This document shows positions 5,601-7,487 of a stretch of 7,487 nucleotides of DNA, in pieces. The notes beneath the pieces were generated by a model that was not told where the DNA came from, did not search any database, and was given only the letters and a program-made list of their open reading frames with translations. The DNA comes from Solobacterium sp. (lineage in GTDB: Bacteria; Bacillota_I; Bacilli_A; Erysipelotrichales; Erysipelotrichaceae), in contig JAFWCP010000023.1 in the NCBI GenBank assembly GCA_017536845.1, positions 1 through 7,487 of the forward strand, written 5' to 3'. How positions within the stretch are numbered: the stretch's first letter is position 1; each line of letters opens with the position of its first letter. The position numbers were made by a program, and so were the translations under genes.

Positions 5601-7487
5601 AACAGCCTTACGGCATCTATCTGCCTTACGGCTATGATGAGGCCAATGAATACCCTGTCCTCTACCTGTCTCATGGCGGCGGCGGCAACGAAGTTGAGTG
5701 GATGTTCATCGGTTCGGCCAAGAACATCTTCGACAACCTGATTGCGGCAGGCGAAGTGGATCCGACCATTGTCGTCACAATGGACAACACCTACTTCGGC
5801 TGGGATATGGAAAAGATTTCCGACAACATGCGGAATTACCTGATTCCGGCGATTGAAGGCAAGTACAGCACGAAGAAGGACAAGGACGGCAGAGCGTTTG
5901 CCGGTCTGTCCCAGGGCGGCTATACAACAACCAGCGAACTCGTGAAGTCACCTGACCTGTACAGATACTTCGGCATCTTCTCATCCAACTACAGGGCGAA
6001 GGATCTGATCCTTGAACAGGCAACAGAAGAAGAACTGCTTGCGCTTAAGGACAATATCTATTATCAGTCCTGCGGCTGGGTAGACAACGGCAACGGTTCT
6101 CAGGATCGTCGCGGTACGATCGCCTACATCGAAGAAACCCTGAAGAAGTACAGTGACAACTATCACTTTGACTGGAAGAAGGGCGCTCATGACTGGGCCG
6201 TCTGGAGAGCTCAGCTGACAACCCTTGCCAAGGATTATCTGTGGAAAGGCACACCGGAAGCAGGTGTTGTCATTGAAGAAAATACTGATTTCCCGGAAGT
6301 TGAAACAGACTACCAGGCTACCTTCACTTTCGTAGCGGATGAAGACTATGAAAAGGTTGAACTCATCGGTAATTTCCAGTTCTATGACGAAGAAGGTATC
6401 AAGGCATATGAACTTGGCGGAACACCTGTCTGCCACGCACCGACAGAGTACAAGCCGGGCATGATCAATACTGGTTATGATGTTGCCACGATGACAAACA
6501 TGCCGATCGAAATGAAGAAAGCAGATAATGTGTATACCATTACCCTGCCGTTACCGGCGACGGAATACTGCTATGCATTCCAGGCTGTAAAGGCAGATGG
6601 CACAACAGAGAAGATCCTGGATCCGACGAATCTGCCGTATACTATCAACGGTTCCAACTGCAGATGGTCTTTGATCTATGTTGGTTCTGCGGATGACTGC
6701 CTGCCGGGCCAGGAATACATCTATCCGCGTACAGATGAAAAGACAGGCACCTGGGAGTATGTAGAATACACGACGAACTGGGATGCCCAGGACGTGCTGT
6801 ATGTCTATCTGCCTTATGGCTATGATGAGACTAAGGAATATAAGACACTGTATCTCAACGGTTCTGAATATGAATGGCCGTTCATCGGTGCTGCCAACAA
6901 CATCTTCGACAACCTGATTGCTGAGGGACTGCTGGAACCGACTGTCATTGTTACGACGAATCTTGTCAGCGCATATCGTGTTGATGCATCGCAGGGTATC
7001 CCCATTGCCGGTGAAAACACGGTCAAGGCGATCATCCCGTATGTGGAAGAACATTACAGTGTTTCGAAGAACCCGCTTGATAGAGCGATTGCCGGTCTTT
7101 CGATCAATGGTGTATCCGTACATTATATGGCAGGCACCTATCCGGAAGAATTCGGCTATTTCGCCAGCTTCTCGGGCGGCTCTGCCGGCGTGGAATTTGA
7201 TGCGGCGGTTCTGAACTCCAAGGTGATCTACGAGTCTGCAGGCGTTGTGGACTACTGTGCTGAACTGACCGCCGGCGCACTGGAAGACTTCGACAATGCC
7301 GGTGTGCGGTATGTCTATGAAGTCCTGCCCGGTGCTCATGACTGGGGCATCTGGAGACAGTCGCTGACCATCTTCGCAAGAGACTTCCTCTGGAAAGGCT
7401 ATACCGGCTTCAATGATGCCGAAGGAAATAAGGTCCTGCATCCGGCCATGGAAGACGGCGACATCTTCTGGTATGAAAACGGTAAGA
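2597..7487 (+). CDS. Giant secreted multi-domain esterase: signal peptide plus four tandem Ig-like/CE1 esterase units (3' end missing)
   Basis: One frame stays open from the ATG at 2597 to the window end, giving 1630 residues with no stop. Residues 1-27 are a Sec signal peptide. Four units follow at 34-428, 429-824, 825-1222 and 1223-1601. Each has an Ig-like/E-set domain of about 120 residues with a GNWSFY-like strand, closed by a DPTN motif. An esterase D/CE1 alpha/beta-hydrolase domain of about 250 residues comes next. The run HGGGGNE, NIFDNLIAEG, YSV, AGLSMGG and GAHDWGIW parallels, from memory, the feruloyl esterase domain of Clostridium thermocellum XynZ. Triads can be placed at S313-D371-H402, S707-D764-H799, S1105-D1163-H1198 and S1502-D1552-H1581. 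The protein probably removes feruloyl or acetyl esters from plant polysaccharides outside the cell; the substrate is inferred. Unit 4 has a degenerate oxyanion loop. No dockerin, LPXTG or S-layer domain is visible, but the C-terminus is missing. Confidence 0.9.
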   Translation, partial: MNWLKKVLAASFALAMTVTTMPKAVIAEEAPSTGVTITENTDYPDSDAEYQVTFRYAAPEGTQSVSLIGGFTFYTADQEAAYAAGEAITYTTPYEYKKGMFPTGYAVSEYNYAPFPMEKNADGIYEITMPLPGFEYFYDFQVTDAEGKVSTVKDPTNLPFVNNGKDAGHSLLWVGDGEHCVEGQEYVYPRTDGKTGEVTYIDYEDVNGNTQTIGVYTPYGYDASKTYKTMYICHGGGGNEVEWFHIGAAANIFDNLIAEGEVEPTVVVSMNNTVYNFERGPSVQNIIEKIIPLVESRFSVSKDAKDRAIGGLSSGASVTCQALLYNVDEFNYYGIWSPSRTLDFVNNTLTDEMKEGFLKPANIYVSVGIFDSAVRRNVNMQIDDVLNEVGANHEFFWKNGAHDWGVWRNQLSQFAKDYLWEDVEMPVPGVVIEENTDYPESDAPYQVTFTYKTDRDVASVGLVGNWSFYTEDQVATLQGGTDIDYYTPYEYKEGMFNTGYTVAVKGGGYAPIEMKKLGSGYFTVTVPLPGFEYFYGYAENGDLGAIKKDPTNMPFANDGSDSGWSLIWVGDKDNCLEGQEYIYPRNYKKGTVEFKEYTAVDGTTQPYGIYLPYDYDPANTYKVLYLSHGGGGNEVEWMFIGAAANIFDNLIAEGELESSVIVTMDNTYFGWDPEKMNDNSVNCLIPAVEAEYSVARDKAGRAFAGLSMGGYTTVSELVKASDTFQYYGIFSPNFRAVDALKGATEEQLAALKDNYYYQACGSVDNGMGNQDRYGTVAFVDETLKQYSDNVVTEWKNGAHDWGIWRASLTTFAKDYLWKDTVVTPGVVIEENTDYPDSDASYQVTFTYKASSTDVKSVSLVGNWTFYTEDQVDILIGGTDIDYTLPYDYKEGMFNTGYAVGVKGAGYAPIEMENLGYGYFRVTLPLPGNEYFYGFAEDGNLGAIKKDPTNMPFANDGSDSGWSLIWVGNGEDCLEGQEYIYARDDEQVGTIAFETYTAVDGTEQPYGIYLPYGYDEANEYPVLYLSHGGGGNEVEWMFIGSAKNIFDNLIAAGEVDPTIVVTMDNTYFGWDMEKISDNMRNYLIPAIEGKYSTKKDKDGRAFAGLSQGGYTTTSELVKSPDLYRYFGIFSSNYRAKDLILEQATEEELLALKDNIYYQSCGWVDNGNGSQDRRGTIAYIEETLKKYSDNYHFDWKKGAHDWAVWRAQLTTLAKDYLWKGTPEAGVVIEENTDFPEVETDYQATFTFVADEDYEKVELIGNFQFYDEEGIKAYELGGTPVCHAPTEYKPGMINTGYDVATMTNMPIEMKKADNVYTITLPLPATEYCYAFQAVKADGTTEKILDPTNLPYTINGSNCRWSLIYVGSADDCLPGQEYIYPRTDEKTGTWEYVEYTTNWDAQDVLYVYLPYGYDETKEYKTLYLNGSEYEWPFIGAANNIFDNLIAEGLLEPTVIVTTNLVSAYRVDASQGIPIAGENTVKAIIPYVEEHYSVSKNPLDRAIAGLSINGVSVHYMAGTYPEEFGYFASFSGGSAGVEFDAAVLNSKVIYESAGVVDYCAELTAGALEDFDNAGVRYVYEVLPGAHDWGIWRQSLTIFARDFLWKGYTGFNDAEGNKVLHPAMEDGDIFWYENGK
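2696..3880 (+). repeat. Esterase unit 1 (395 residues): Ig-like domain plus CE1 esterase
   Basis: Residues 34-428. The Ig-like part opens with GVTITENTDYP and ends at DPTN (154-157). The esterase part has the HGGGGNE oxyanion loop from His234 and the nucleophile elbow GLSSG with Ser313. Likely acid and base are Asp371 (GIFDS) and His402 (GAHDWG). It differs from units 2 and 3 around the acid residue, where the CGxVDNG block is replaced by VGIFDSAVRR, and after the elbow (GASV instead of GGYT). The fold and triad look intact, so it is probably active, perhaps with a different substrate preference. Confidence 0.85.
3881..5068 (+). repeat. Esterase unit 2 (396 residues): Ig-like domain plus CE1 esterase
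   Basis: Residues 429-824, opening with GVVIEENTDYP. It has HGGGGNE from His628, the elbow GLSMGG with Ser707, acid Asp764 in CGSVDNG and base His799 in GAHDWG. This is the canonical unit and the one closest to XynZ-type esterases at the elbow. It is very similar to unit 3 in both protein and DNA, for example around KKDPTNMPFANDGSDSGW and the glycine loop. Around IGAAANIF it is closer to unit 1, suggesting mosaic exchange among units. Confidence 0.88.
5069..6262 (+). repeat. Esterase unit 3 (398 residues): Ig-like domain plus CE1 esterase
   Basis: Residues 825-1222, opening with GVVIEENTDYP. It has HGGGGNE from His1026, the elbow GLSQGG with Ser1105, acid Asp1163 in CGWVDNG and base His1198 in GAHDWA. 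All catalytic elements are present, so activity is expected. It pairs with unit 2 as the most recent duplication by eye. Confidence 0.88.
6263..7399 (+). repeat. Esterase unit 4 (379 residues), divergent and with degenerate active-site loops
   Basis: Residues 1223-1601, opening with GVVIEENTDFP. The Ig-like domain and DPTN block are recognisable, and Ser1502, Asp1552 and His1581 occupy the triad positions. However, the HGGGGNE loop is replaced by NGSEYE starting at Asn1421, and the elbow reads GLSIN instead of GLSxG. The unit is about 15 residues shorter than unit 3, partly because the segment between elbow and acid is reduced. Loss of the oxyanion glycines suggests a non-catalytic (binding or structural) or re-specialised domain. 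It is the most diverged of the four. Confidence 0.8.
7400..7487 (+). other. Start of a different C-terminal module in the esterase protein
   Basis: After the DFLWKG end of unit 4 the next 29 residues do not begin another PGVVIEEN unit. They instead contain GFNDAEGNKVLHPAM and DGDIFWYENGK. The WYENG style recalls C-terminal repeat modules found in extracellular proteins of Clostridia and Erysipelotrichia. That resemblance is from memory, and only the first residues are visible. Confidence 0.4.

Noticed and set aside
2696..7399. CRISPR array or mobile-element repeats as the cause of the periodicity
   Set aside because: The period of about 1.19 kb lies within one reading frame and corresponds to protein domains; there are no short repeat-spacer units, terminal inverted repeats or transposase sequence.

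Overview
The window looks like a piece of a Gram-positive, Firmicutes-type chromosome, possibly a gut or rumen bacterium. The evidence is strong AGGAGG-like ribosome binding sites, a Sec signal peptide of Gram-positive style, a DUF5058-type membrane protein, and a large secreted esterase whose catalytic domains resemble the clostridial XynZ feruloyl esterase. Base composition is roughly balanced by eye. A placement near Erysipelotrichaceae or Lachnospiraceae is only a guess.

The layout is two divergent transcription units around one intergenic region (2127-2596). Leftward from 2126 runs a tightly packed three-gene operon. It encodes a DUF5058-like membrane protein (2126-1383), a second polytopic membrane protein (1372-698), and a membrane-anchored M20-family metallopeptidase (701-1, cut by the window edge). 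The first gap is 10 bp, with the stop codon inside the next Shine-Dalgarno sequence. The second junction is a 4-bp ATGA overlap. This suggests that two small membrane proteins and a zinc hydrolase of the carboxypeptidase S/PM20D1 type work together, perhaps in uptake and cleavage of peptides or N-acyl amino acids. The substrate is inferred and not visible in the sequence.

Rightward from 2597 runs one very long open frame that stays open to the end of the window (1630 codons seen, C-terminus missing). It encodes a secreted protein built from a signal peptide and four tandem units of about 395 residues. Each unit has an Ig-like/E-set N-terminal domain followed by a CE1-type (esterase D/feruloyl esterase) alpha/beta-hydrolase domain. 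A Ser-Asp-His triad can be placed in all four units. Units 1-3 keep the HGGGGNE oxyanion loop and a GLSxG elbow. Unit 4 has lost the glycine loop and has GLSIN at the elbow, so it may be inactive or altered. After unit 4 a different kind of sequence begins.

The intergenic region holds a credible promoter on each strand. The esterase promoter is an extended -10 (TGATATAAT) enclosed by a perfect 9-bp inverted repeat, which looks like an operator. Several long frames antisense to the esterase are coding-strand shadows and were left out.
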